This document shows, piece after piece, positions 9,406 to 17,746 of a DNA stretch of 64,000 bases. The notes under the pieces were generated by a model. That model worked only from the letters and a program-made list of their open reading frames with translations. It made no database searches and was not told where the DNA came from. The DNA is from [Phialemoniopsis] sp. UDSM-2020 (lineage: Eukaryota > Ascomycota > Sordariomycetes > Thyridiales > Thyridiaceae): contig JAEILZ010000007.1 of NCBI GenBank assembly GCA_018873225.1, positions 1,302,001-1,366,000 on the forward strand, in the 5' to 3' direction. The translations under genes and the position numbers were made by a program. Numbering within the stretch: the first letter of the stretch is position 1; each line of letters opens with the position of its first letter.

Positions 9406-11322
9406 ATGGGAGGAAGGGGACCAAGCCACTCGGGTCCATATGGACTCGCGTGTACCAACTGCTCCAAGTCCAAGAGCAAATGCGTCGCCCGGCCCGAAGG
9501 TGAAGGCTGCCAGAGATGCCACCGGCTCTCTAAGCAATGCCGTCCATCCGAGTCTGTTCGCGGGCGTACCATCGACAAGAAGAAGGATTCAGGCGACAAG
9601 GTAGCGAATCTCGAGAGCCGGCTTAATGAGCTCATTTCACAGCTGCAGTCACGCAACGTCATCGACAGCAAAGGGGCGAACGAACAGCTCTCACAGTCGC
9701 CCACCCCAGCAACAGCATCGGTGCAACCAGACGATGATGCACTCGCGGTGGACTACAGCCCCGGCTCGGACCAAGGGGGTTCTATCGACCCAGTCCGTGA
9801 CAGTCCCTTGCAGCCAAGAGACGACTCAGCTGCCGCTGGTGGAAATCCGTCGGGGCAGTTCAACATCGACACCGAATGTGCAAGATGCCTCGAGACATTC
9901 CGGTTAACAATGCTGCCAAACCTTGCCTTTGTGCATCTTCCATCCAGTGCATCAGCACCAGATCTACGTAAACACCGACCTTTGTTCTTCCGTGCCATTG
10001 TATGTGTGACAGCAGGCACATCAGCGGGGAGAATGTCGAAGGCCAAGGAGCTGAAAACGACGATATGCGAAGCACTGCTTCAAGGCGAGACACAAACCCT
10101 ACAAGAGAAGCTCGATCTGCTCTTGAGCACACTCACCTACATAGGCTGGGGGTGGGACCATGTGCTACATCCCTACAGCACATCGCGACTCATGGCGCAA
10201 GCGGTGGCGCTAGTCTGCGAGATGCGGCTGGACAAGCCGATTCCGAGAAAAGCAGAGATGATGTTGCCTTTTGTGCAGTGCGCCGACGATGCAAATTCCG
10301 AGTCCACGGAGGACTTCCTGCAGCTACAGCGGGCTGCTCTGGGCTGCTTTGTCCTAAGCTCGGCCGTTTCAGCATACTTTGGCCGGTGCGATGCTCTGCG
10401 GTGGACACCGCGCCTAGAGCAGAGCCTCGCCGTGATCAGGACGAGCAAGGCATGTCCGACAGATGCGGCCTTCGCGTTGCAGGTACGCCTGCAGGTCCTG
10501 GCACAAATGGCTGCCGATATCTACCAGCAAGAAGAGACGGAAACAACCCCTGTACGCCTGGAGCCAAACATGCTCCAGCCTGTCACTTCTCTCGAGACCC
10601 TCCGTAGTCAACTGCGCGAGATTCAGGCATCGTTTCCACCCAGCCTCTTCCAGCAAGAGCTGCTCGCCGGGTATCCGCACGCGACGGAACTCGTCATCGC
10701 AGAGAACATGAGCCTGGTCCGCGCATCAATCCCGCTCCTGCTGAATCATGTACACAGAACGGCCGGTGAACGACTGGGCGGGAATGTCGGCTCCAATGAT
10801 CACCAGCCATTGGCTCAAGAACGGGTCCAGAACAACTGGCAGTGCGTGCATGCCGCGAAAGCGTACATTGCATGCTTCCTGGCATGTCCCCTGGACGCTC
10901 TCGAGGGCATGTCGTTTATACAGTCGGCGCAGCTCACGAATGCCATTGCCGTTCTGCATCATCTCACGTCCACGATTGACGACGGGATCTGGGACAGGGC
11001 TGTGGCTCGGAAGGATGTCGACCTACCTGAGCTCCTTGGCCATGTCGCAGAAAGACTAGAACCGGTGTCTCGAGAAGCAAGCGAACAGGACCATGATGGG
11101 CCGTTCAATCAGCTCGCGCAAGGTGTCCGCCGGTTCCACTCTACTGGTGCCAGCGGCCCGGCACAGCAGGAGAGGGATGCACAGGACGCGAATGCTGCAT
11201 GGTCGCGGTCGCGGCTGATTGTAAACGCACAGGGGAATCCCGTCGAGATCGTCTGGCCGGCTGTCAGCATCCATACCTTTGACTGGGCAGATGGCCCTTC
11301 GCCCGGCGGCAGACCAGAGTAA
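9406..11322 (+). CDS. Zn2Cys6 transcription factor (candidate cluster regulator)
   Basis: An uninterrupted frame of 638 aa. The N-terminal binuclear zinc cluster is complete: C16-x2-C19-x6-C26-x8-C35-x2-C38-x6-C45. It is followed by a basic linker and a short coiled coil (VANLESRLNELISQL, about residues 66-80) that would dimerise the protein on paired CGG half-sites. The middle region (about 160-560) has the helical pattern of the fungal-specific transcription factor domain. The start is fixed by the zinc cluster lying close to the first ATG. It lies between a transporter and a flavoenzyme on the same strand, the usual place for a pathway-specific activator. Its own promoter and the exporter promoter share CGGACTCC. 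The regulon is inferred only. Confidence 0.9.
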   Translation: MGGRGPSHSGPYGLACTNCSKSKSKCVARPEGEGCQRCHRLSKQCRPSESVRGRTIDKKKDSGDKVANLESRLNELISQLQSRNVIDSKGANEQLSQSPTPATASVQPDDDALAVDYSPGSDQGGSIDPVRDSPLQPRDDSAAAGGNPSGQFNIDTECARCLETFRLTMLPNLAFVHLPSSASAPDLRKHRPLFFRAIVCVTAGTSAGRMSKAKELKTTICEALLQGETQTLQEKLDLLLSTLTYIGWGWDHVLHPYSTSRLMAQAVALVCEMRLDKPIPRKAEMMLPFVQCADDANSESTEDFLQLQRAALGCFVLSSAVSAYFGRCDALRWTPRLEQSLAVIRTSKACPTDAAFALQVRLQVLAQMAADIYQQEETETTPVRLEPNMLQPVTSLETLRSQLREIQASFPPSLFQQELLAGYPHATELVIAENMSLVRASIPLLLNHVHRTAGERLGGNVGSNDHQPLAQERVQNNWQCVHAAKAYIACFLACPLDALEGMSFIQSAQLTNAIAVLHHLTSTIDDGIWDRAVARKDVDLPELLGHVAERLEPVSREASEQDHDGPFNQLAQGVRRFHSTGASGPAQQERDAQDANAAWSRSRLIVNAQGNPVEIVWPAVSIHTFDWADGPSPGGRPE

Positions 11323-11636
11323 ACCACCTTCTGGTGTTTCGTGTTTGTTTATCTTTTTAAACTCTTTTGAAAGAATTCAAACGGCCAAGATTTAGGCCCT
11401 GACAGAGCACCTGATTAGCGCGTCTCCATTGCCGGCAGCGGCGTGCGTTAGCGTCAACTTGGACTGCTTAGGCGATCGGAAATCAGCGGCCTAAGCTGAT
11501 TGGAGCCACCCATAGGTGGGGAGAGCGATTGCGGAGCCAACACTACATGAAAAGGTCGCCGACGTGCTTTAGAGGACCATCGAAGATTGGAACGACCAAT
11601 ACGACACGATGTTGTGTTTGTAGATAGGATCTCACG
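11323..11636. other. Intergenic, promoter of the DAO-like gene
   Basis: A 0.3-kb spacer. It contains one GCGGAGCC and several GATT/GATTAGCG elements but no CGGACTCC octamer and no clear TATA box. No gene or repeat is seen. Confidence 0.4.
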
Positions 11637-12765
11637 ATGGAAGATCGTCTCAGCTCACAATCCACAAAGGTCGTCGTGGTCGGGGCCGGAATCATCGGTC
11701 TCACCGCCGCGCTTGAGCTGGCTCGAGATGGCTACGTTGTCACTGTACTGGCTCGAGAAATGCCAGGCTCTTTGTCGACCAGATGGGCGAGTCCATGGTG
11801 AGTGAGACTTGAAGCATCATCGGGGCTATGAGACTGAATTCAAGCCATTTCAGGGCCGGCGCATTGCTCGCACCTCACCCCGATTACAGCTTTCCTGAAC
11901 TCCAGAGGACCTCGTTGGAAGCATACCAGATGTTGCATGACCAGGACATATCTTCTGGCGTCAAAGCAAGTTGCACAAGTTTCTGGCTCTTGAGAGGACG
12001 CGCCAACTAATGTCGTCACAGAGGATAAAGATCACCGAGTTCTACGACGACCGGGCTGACGAAGCGAGTATATGGTACAAAGACTTCGTGTCGAACTTTC
12101 AAAGCATACCCAAGGAAAGACTTGAAAACGGCGTGAAAATCGGCTTCTCCTACAACGGTTTCATCGTGAACCCCAACCAAATCTTGCCATGGCTGGTCGC
12201 CAAGCTCAAAGCCCACGGGGTGTCGTTCATCAACGCTGGAGTATCCTCGCTCGACGAAGCGAAGAGAAGGACAGGGGCAGCCATCGTCATCAATGCCTCT
12301 GGCCTGGGTGCAAAGCAGCTAGCTGGGGATGACAAGGTCTATGCATCACGCGGGCAGACGATGCTGGTGCAGCCGCGGAATTTCGACGAGGTTGTCATTC
12401 GTCAAGGGACTGAGTACACCTATGCGATACCGAGACCCTCTGATGGACATGTCGTGTTAGGCGGGTTCACTCATCTCGATGACGAGCGCGATACCCCAGA
12501 TATCAGCTTGCGGCAGGATATCATACGCCGCGTCAACACCTTAATCAAAGGAAAATTCGACTGGGTGGATGTTGACCGAGACATACAGAAGGACATCGTC
12601 GGCTTTCGTCCCGCGCGGAAAGGGGGACTCCGTGTCGAGAGGGAAGGCAACATCATCCACGCGTACGGGCTCGGGGGCCTCGGATACCTCTACGCATTTG
12701 GCGTAGCAGATAAAGTGAGGACACTATGCGCAGGTATTGGAAAGGGCACGACTTCTAAGCTGTAG
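11637..12765 (+). CDS. D-amino-acid oxidase-like FAD flavoenzyme, peroxisomal
   Basis: Exons 11637-11797, 11854-11965 and 12022-12765 give 338 aa. The N-terminus has the FAD-binding GAGIIG (G16-x-G18-x2-G21). Exon 1/2 joining creates [11 protein letters not shown], matching the conserved S-x-W-A-G-A segment of D-amino acid oxidases. The C-terminal part has [13 protein letters not shown] and [19 protein letters not shown], fitting the DAO family signature (H-x-YG, paired G, then G-x5-G-x-A). The protein ends in SKL, a classical PTS1, as expected for an H2O2-producing oxidase. The second intron appears to use a GC donor (GCAAGT...CACAG). The family deaminates D-amino acids to 2-oxo acids, ammonia and H2O2; D-aspartate oxidase or a cluster-specific amine oxidase are alternatives. 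It is probably co-regulated with the upstream regulator. Confidence 0.88.
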
Positions 12766-12956
12766 AGTCCTGTTGCTTAGTCTACCAAAGGAAACAGTGT
12801 TCAATATCGTGCAAGTTCTGAAACGAGGCCTCGAATAATGTCCGGGAGGTGTTTTTGTTCGCCGCGTTTCCCTTTTCGTGAGATTTTACTATTCGTGATC
12901 ATCTAATACGTAGCACCTCTCTGATGGTGGCACACACAGAGAGGCCGAGTCATAAG

Positions 12957-13994
12957 TCATCTTGTATATCTCCCACGCCCATACCCCCGTTCTATACGAT
13001 GGTACCACTCTGTCACCTGAGGTGGTTGGATCAGGCCTTCATTACTCGATTTCCATACACGTTGTGCATGCTCACACCATCGAAAATGTTTTAACAGGCC
13101 TTCTCGCGTATAGATCCTGTCCTCATCCTCTTCGGACAGCTCGGGTGTGTCCTGGGAGGCTAGCTCACAACCGGCACACGACATAACGTGGTCGACTGTT
13201 TTGCCTTGTTCATCGTAGTAGGGCAACGCACACGAAGCCATCAAATTGTAGGTTCGAGGAAGCGGCCATTTATCGGCTGGAAGTGGTTGCTTCCCGCAGA
13301 TCAGAGCAGCCTGATACCCAGAAGCAGCCACGGAGGGCGTGTCTTTCCAAGATGAAGCTGGACCTGTCGAATACCATCCAGGGAGGACTTTGAACGTTCT
13401 CAGTTGAGCAAACTCGTCCGCGGTCATTCGGTAACGCCTTTTGACAACTTGGCGTTGCTGCACTTGGCACTCCGGAGCCCAGTTGATGCAGCTGAAACAG
13501 GATCGCGTCCAGGTGAGGAGGCACACGAATCCAGCAAACTCGCCGCACCATTCACAAGCTTCCGTACAAAGGATGTTGTAGAAATCAAGTAGCGAAACGT
13601 CGATGGCAAGTTTTGTCCGTAGCAAAGCGCAAAAAAGGTGCAATCCATGTAAGATGATGAGTTGATATTGCTTCAGGGAGTCTACCGCATCTCTCGACCT
13701 GAGATTGGCTTGCCGAAACTTGAAGAGAGAGCCCATGTCCATCCGCAACAGTACCATCTGCAAGATTTCGGTCGGTAAGGAATTGAGAGAGCCGAGTCCC
13801 GCATTCAAAGTCCGCGGGAAGGGCGTCGCTATCGACTGCTGGATGTCGGCGTGTTCTTGAGGCTGGAACCAGATCACCGACTGGATGTAGTCTTTGCGCT
13901 GAAAGCGGACTGTACGAACAATGGCATCAGCCTGTTTGACATCGAATTGGTACTCAATGGTGGAAAGAGGACCACCAGGCGTAGAGGTAGCCAT
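12957..13994 (-). CDS. F-box protein of the expanded fungal family
   Basis: A single exon of 345 aa, starting at the ATG at 13994 (MATSTPGGP); the frame extends a few codons upstream without an ATG. The F-box lies at about residues 60-105, with LNSLPTEILQMVLLRMDMGS and FRQANLRSRDAV. A Cys-rich segment follows (CEWCGEFAGFVCLL, then CFSC), and near the C-terminus a CAGC motif and HFRWCEHAQ. This layout is common among filamentous-fungal F-box proteins. The F-box would bind Skp1 in an SCF ubiquitin ligase; the substrate is unknown. It runs convergent to the DAO-like gene with 191 bp between stops, so it is probably not part of that cluster. Confidence 0.85.
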   Translation of the reverse strand: MATSTPGGPLSTIEYQFDVKQADAIVRTVRFQRKDYIQSVIWFQPQEHADIQQSIATPFPRTLNAGLGSLNSLPTEILQMVLLRMDMGSLFKFRQANLRSRDAVDSLKQYQLIILHGLHLFCALLRTKLAIDVSLLDFYNILCTEACEWCGEFAGFVCLLTWTRSCFSCINWAPECQVQQRQVVKRRYRMTADEFAQLRTFKVLPGWYSTGPASSWKDTPSVAASGYQAALICGKQPLPADKWPLPRTYNLMASCALPYYDEQGKTVDHVMSCAGCELASQDTPELSEEDEDRIYTREGLLKHFRWCEHAQRVWKSSNEGLIQPPQVTEWYHRIERGYGRGRYTR

Positions 13995-15057
13995 TCTCGG
14001 TGACAATGGCACAGGCTTTGCGATGATTTCAACAGGTTGTCGATGGAGCCCACGCCGTCTATTGGGTCATGTCAGTCTATGTCATCGAAGCTGGCACGTT
14101 GCAGTGGTTGAAGTCCCGACTCGTGGGACAGCTGCAGCCTAGTGAGGAATCATGCAAATTCGCATGGACTTTGAAAATGGCTTCTAAATAAAGAACCCCT
14201 GCTCAGAACTGCTAAATTACTGGCCACAACCCCTGGATTGGGGCTTCGTTGAAATGGCTCAACCCGAGAGCCCGCCGCAACGATAGCATTCAAGTTCACA
14301 CTGCCAAGTACCTCAACTTAAAATGATCACCCAGTATCATTTTACGACCTAAGCGCACATGGATCCTTGAATTTGTTAGAACTTCGGGTAGCCATTAATC
14401 CAAGACCGTCAACATTTCCGACACCCCCTTGACTGCACACCATGAATACTCATACGATCTCTATCCAGAATAATTTACTGGTTTGCAGACTAGGTGCCTC
14501 ATAGATGTGCCTCGTAGGTCGGTACATCGGCAACATTGAACTGTAGAGCAAAGACACACAGTTGCATATGCGAGATGAAGGAGAGCTTTTTCATACCAAA
14601 CGATAGCTATTCTCATAACATTTCCATCATGTCTATTCAGACTAAACCATAGGTTGTGAGGCTGGATTTGATGCCTAGGGGTGTCGGATTAGCACACTGT
14701 GCCCTCGAAATCGAGGCCGTTCCGAAGGCCCGAGTTGACGTTAGAGACAGTGGCGTAGCGCTAGGCTGAACTCCGGATCTCCACAATTTCCCCCTTCAGA
14801 TTGGCGGAGTTGACCACTTGCATACAAAGGCCAAAATTAAGAGATGCACTCACTCCCTTTACACTCAAGATGCACAATAGGTTACGTCTTCTACCGACTC
14901 CATATATCATACTGATCTTTCGTCCGTCTCATTGACTCTGTTTATTGCCTCAAGTGAACCTGTAAGTCTTCCCAGTGGCGGCAGAGGTTTAGCTGGCGGA
15001 TATCGGATCTGAGATTGAGTTGACGCCCACTGAGACCACGAAACAGAATCCACCAGT
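13995..15057. other. Divergent promoter region between F-box gene and second regulator
   Basis: A 1.06-kb AT-rich spacer. It contains a partial copy of the TIR element (about 14320-14430) and, at 14771-14782, CTCCGGATCTCC, whose CGGATCTC core recurs in the divergent promoter at 17473. No gene is supported. Confidence 0.45.
14320..14430 (+). mobile_element. Partial copy of the MITE-like TIR element (copy C)
   Basis: From the ACCTAAG at about 14346 to 14430 this aligns without gaps to the right half of the element at 16445-16607. Shared blocks are ACCTAAG, ATGGAT, TGTTAG, GGGTAG, ATCCA and the terminal ACCGTCAAC...ACCCCCTT. The left half is weak or missing, so it is probably an old truncated insertion. 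Confidence 0.6.
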
Positions 15058-16389
15058 ATGAGAGCCGCCAGGTACTCGCATTCCCGGCAGAAAGCATGCC
15101 AGCAATGCGTCGACGCAAAGGCCAAGTGTGATCGAAAAGAGGACAGCTGCACCAGATGTACCGTGCGACACCTTTTTTGCACTTATCCTCCCTCGTCCAC
15201 CCCGAAACGCGCAGCCCGAGAGCTAGGTCAACCTGCTCAAGAGGGCCTAGGGACATTGTTATCACCATCAGACAGCCTAATACACTTTAATGATTTCCAA
15301 CAGAGTTCTGAAACCGAGCTCCGGCTAGGACCGGATGCGATAGACCCAGATCTCAATAATAGCAGATCGGAATATGGCAATAGCACATTCGGCTCTTTAT
15401 CGATGACTGTTGGAGCGCCCCGTTTCTCCGAAGCATCTAGCAGAGATGCTTCCACATCGCCATCCCGAGCAGGATTAGTCGCACTTGACTTCTCATATCT
15501 CGGACTTGTATGTCCGATCAATGTCGATGACGTACGAAATCGATGGCTCAACCCGTACATCCCCGTGCCGGGGCAGACTGTCAAGGGCTATCCCGCCGGC
15601 GTCACCGCCTTCATCTCTCGGGTGTTCAAGGCATACGCAGCAGTCACCACACGCGGCCGGGGTGTGCCACCTTTCATTCACCCATTACAGATGGAGTGCC
15701 TGACATATTTTCCTCCCCTTGCAACATGTCTCAGCCTAGTCCGGATCGCAGAGAAGCCCCTGGTTGGTAGTGAGGTCGTGTCCGCCGAGATACTGCAGCG
15801 GGAGATGGGTAATCTCTACGAACAGCACACCACCTACGACGACACGACCCATCTCGCCGCCTTCCAGGCGTACCTCATCTACTCGATGGTTCTCTTCTCC
15901 CAGCTCGGCCAAACGGGGCCATTTCTCCGACAAGCCATGGTCAATCTCCAGGAGATCGCTTGTGCCAGCTCGCGACGCGGGCTCGTATGTCCGGCGGAGC
16001 AGCAGCGCTCCCGCCCCAGATGGGAGTCATGGATTGTCGCCGAGGCGAGGAGACGGGCGTTGTATGTTATGTACATGTTTGACAGCGTACTCTCAGCCCA
16101 GGACGGCCTTCCGACGTTCTTGGGCACCGAGTTGCGAGGCCTGCCGGCTCCGGCTAGCAAGGTATTGTGGGAAGCGAAAACGCCCCGCGATTGGGAGATG
16201 GCGTATAATATCCACCTTGCGGATTGGGTTGAGGGAGGTCTTCACATTGATGATATGTGGCCTGTCCCGCCCGGATTGGACGAACAAGGCATCGCAAAAA
16301 GACGGCGCAGAGTGGACCAATGGTTGCAAGGCCTTGATGAATTTGGGACGATGTTATATGCTGTGACATGCTGCACACACGATGGCTGA
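15058..16389 (+). CDS. Zn2Cys6 transcription factor (second)
   Basis: An intronless frame of 443 aa. It begins with a complete zinc cluster, C14-x2-C17-x6-C24-x6-C31-x2-C34-x6-C41 (KACQQCVDAKAKCDRKEDSC), close to the first ATG. A Ser/Thr-rich linker follows, then a helical regulatory region from about 140 with hydrophobic blocks (LRIAEKPLVGSEVVSAEILQ). The C-terminal region contains EARRRALYVMYMFDSVLS, typical of small fungal C6 regulators of about 450 aa. It faces the isochorismatase-like gene tail-to-tail, and the MFS gene lies beyond. The CGG inverted repeats between those two genes make it the obvious candidate regulator. Its own promoter carries a CGGATCTC like one of those sites. Confidence 0.88.
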   Translation: MRAARYSHSRQKACQQCVDAKAKCDRKEDSCTRCTVRHLFCTYPPSSTPKRAARELGQPAQEGLGTLLSPSDSLIHFNDFQQSSETELRLGPDAIDPDLNNSRSEYGNSTFGSLSMTVGAPRFSEASSRDASTSPSRAGLVALDFSYLGLVCPINVDDVRNRWLNPYIPVPGQTVKGYPAGVTAFISRVFKAYAAVTTRGRGVPPFIHPLQMECLTYFPPLATCLSLVRIAEKPLVGSEVVSAEILQREMGNLYEQHTTYDDTTHLAAFQAYLIYSMVLFSQLGQTGPFLRQAMVNLQEIACASSRRGLVCPAEQQRSRPRWESWIVAEARRRALYVMYMFDSVLSAQDGLPTFLGTELRGLPAPASKVLWEAKTPRDWEMAYNIHLADWVEGGLHIDDMWPVPPGLDEQGIAKRRRRVDQWLQGLDEFGTMLYAVTCCTHDG

Positions 16390-16613
16390 AGTTCTGTAAA
16401 CCTAGACAATGTTGCGGCTGAACATTGCTACACTATAATTTGTCAGGTGGGTTTCAGAATGGTTGACGGTTTTCCATGTGGATGAACCTCGATCACCAAC
16501 TGATCAATCAGAATTATCCCACTACCTAAGTATGAATGGATGATTCAGTCTGTTAGCAATTTGGGTAGAGATTGATCCAAAACCGTCAACCTTTCTGACA
16601 CCCACTTCCTTAT
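16390..16613. other. Short convergent spacer largely occupied by a TIR element
   Basis: This 224-bp gap between two convergent genes is mostly filled by the MITE-like element at 16445-16607. The stop codon of the minus-strand isochorismatase-like gene at 16614 lies within about 7 bp of the element end. Confidence 0.6.
16445..16607 (-). mobile_element. MITE-like element, full copy A (~163 bp)
   Basis: The ends are inverted repeats: AGGTGGGTTTCAGAATGGTT at the left and, reverse-complemented, AAGTGGGTGTCAGAAAGG at the right, each followed by a TTGACGGTTTT-like stretch. Read on the minus strand, the whole segment aligns end to end with 45068-45231. No ORF lies inside, as expected for a non-autonomous element. 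Target-site duplication is unclear; a GATAAGG-like flank is shared with copy B and may belong to the element. Confidence 0.75.
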
Positions 16614-17313
16614 CTAGGACTCGCCAAGAGCCGCCCAAGCTTCATCTATAGAAATGACTTTCAGTCCCATTTTGGGCAACAGAGTATTGAGCAAAGTCCT
16701 TTTGAACTCCGCAGTCTGGTCTGGCGGCAACTCCATCACGTTGTCGGAGATGACGTAGATATTGTAGTCCAGGTCGAACAGTCGGTAAATGGTGCTCATG
16801 ACGACTGCCGTGAGACTGATTCCAGACTAAAACGACAGTATTAGGAGAGTATACATAGCACTGGCCAGCTTTACTTACAATGATGACCGTATCAATGTTC
16901 TGTGCTCGCAGAATCTGTTCCAAGCTGTTGCCCGCACCTGCGTACAATCTCGTCTTCTGAAGAATAATGTCTTTCTCGTCCACGGTGAAACGCGAGTCAA
17001 TCTGGACCGCCGGTGAGCCTTTTACAAACTGCGGGCGCATTGCATCGAGCAGCTTGACGAACGGTGCTTCCTTGCCGCTTGGTAGTTCGGGTTGCGTGTC
17101 GTTGGCAAAGTAGAGTGTCGTGAAGATGGTTAGAGGCCGAGTCTTCTTTTTGTGGACAGCGTCATTCCACCGAGCACAGTTGGCAATGAAGTCTTGCCCG
17201 GTATCTGAGCTCTCTACTGCTTTCATGAGAATCGACATCAAATCCAGGTTGAGGACTGCATAATTCTGCCCAAAGGTTGAGGCCCCTGACGGGGATCCTG
17301 CCGGAGTCGCCAT
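16614..17313 (-). CDS. Isochorismatase-family protein lacking the catalytic cysteine
   Basis: Exon 1 (17313-16879) and exon 2 (16826-16614), split by a 52-nt phase-0 intron, give 215 aa, the family size. The fold is clear: YAVLNLDLMS with the expected catalytic Asp (D24), LQKTRLYAGAG with the catalytic Lys (K120), and SGISLTAVVMSTIYRLF followed by DLDY and VISD. In cysteine hydrolases the nucleophile sits four residues before the ST of the VxST-type motif; here that residue is V153. The protein is therefore unlikely to hydrolyse isochorismate or amides by the usual mechanism. It could be a binding or regulatory paralogue. It shares a promoter with the MFS gene at 17730, suggesting joint control. 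The stop codon abuts a TIR element. Confidence 0.85.
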
Positions 17314-17439
17314 TGCCAATCTGTAACAGATAATGCGGGAGAAGCAGGATAAAGCTGCCAAGTGAGATGTTCATTTTCAATTCCCGACGTCGTGACTGCA
17401 TGGTCCTCATATAACCGGCAGGGTGGTGCTCAATTCCGG

Positions 17440-17462
17440 CCGGGTGGCGTCAGGGCACCCGG
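17440..17462. promoter_or_regulatory. Inverted repeat CCGGGTG / CACCCGG
   Basis: Perfect 7-bp arms, CCGGGTG at 17440-17446 and CACCCGG at 17456-17462, flank a 9-bp spacer in the divergent promoter. This is a typical everted/inverted CGG layout for binuclear-cluster proteins. Confidence 0.45.
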
Positions 17463-17472
17463 CAGCTAGTGC

Positions 17473-17493
17473 CGGATCTCAGCCTCAGCTCCG
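17473..17493. promoter_or_regulatory. CGG-N15-CCG site 1
   Basis: CGG at 17473-17475 and CCG at 17491-17493 enclose a partly palindromic 15-bp core (CGGATCTCA ... TCAGCTCCG). Same length and layout as the perfect site at 17546-17566, 73 bp away. Both are preceded by GC and followed by a GAA(T/C)GTA stretch, so the two look like a duplicated operator. Confidence 0.5.
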
Positions 17494-17545
17494 TAGAATG
17501 TATTTAACCTCTTTGGGTACAGCCTCCGGAACTGAGGGTTAGCGC

Positions 17546-17566
17546 CGGACCTGAGCTTCAGGTCCG
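17546..17566. promoter_or_regulatory. CGG-N15-CCG site 2, perfect palindrome
   Basis: Arms CGGACCTGA (17546-17554) and TCAGGTCCG (17558-17566) are perfect inverted repeats around a 3-bp spacer. Nine-base perfect arms with terminal CGG/CCG strongly suggest a dimeric Zn2Cys6 operator. Confidence 0.55.
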
Positions 17567-17624
17567 AGGAACGTAACCTTCCTCACCTCCACAGGTCGTC
17601 GAGATTTTGGACATGACATAACAT

Positions 17625-17632
17625 TATATAAA
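17625..17632 (+). promoter_or_regulatory. TATA box of the MFS gene
   Basis: TATATAAA lies ~98 bp upstream of the ATG at 17730 and downstream of the three CGG sites, the expected order for activator sites and core promoter. Confidence 0.55.
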
Positions 17633-17680
17633 ACATGGGCAGAATCGCCCTTCTTCCAATTCTCATTCCACAAGTGTTAA

Positions 17681-17746
17681 ATGGAAACAGTCAAACACTA
17701 CGCCGAGCTTACAGAGCCATTCAGGTACCATGAGCACGTCAAATGA
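17681..17746 (+). other. Upstream ORF overlapping the MFS start codon
   Basis: An ATG at 17681 opens a 21-codon frame that stops at 17744-17746, beyond and out of frame with the main ATG at 17730. It lies 49 bp downstream of the TATA box, so it is probably in the mRNA. Ribosomes using it could not reinitiate at the main ATG without backtracking, so it may lower or gate translation. Confidence 0.35.

Larger units (their letters stand above)
17314..17729. promoter_or_regulatory. Bidirectional promoter between isochorismatase-like and MFS genes
   Basis: A 416-bp divergent intergenic region unusually rich in CGG/CCG inverted repeats. It also holds a TATA box facing the MFS gene. One regulator could control both genes from here; the neighbouring Zn2Cys6 gene at 15058 is the natural candidate. 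This is inference from arrangement and motifs. Confidence 0.55.

Noticed and set aside
14676..14690. GGGGTGTCGGA resembling the TIR of the MITE-like element
   Set aside because: Only ~11 bases match and no partner end or internal homology follows; too short to call a copy.
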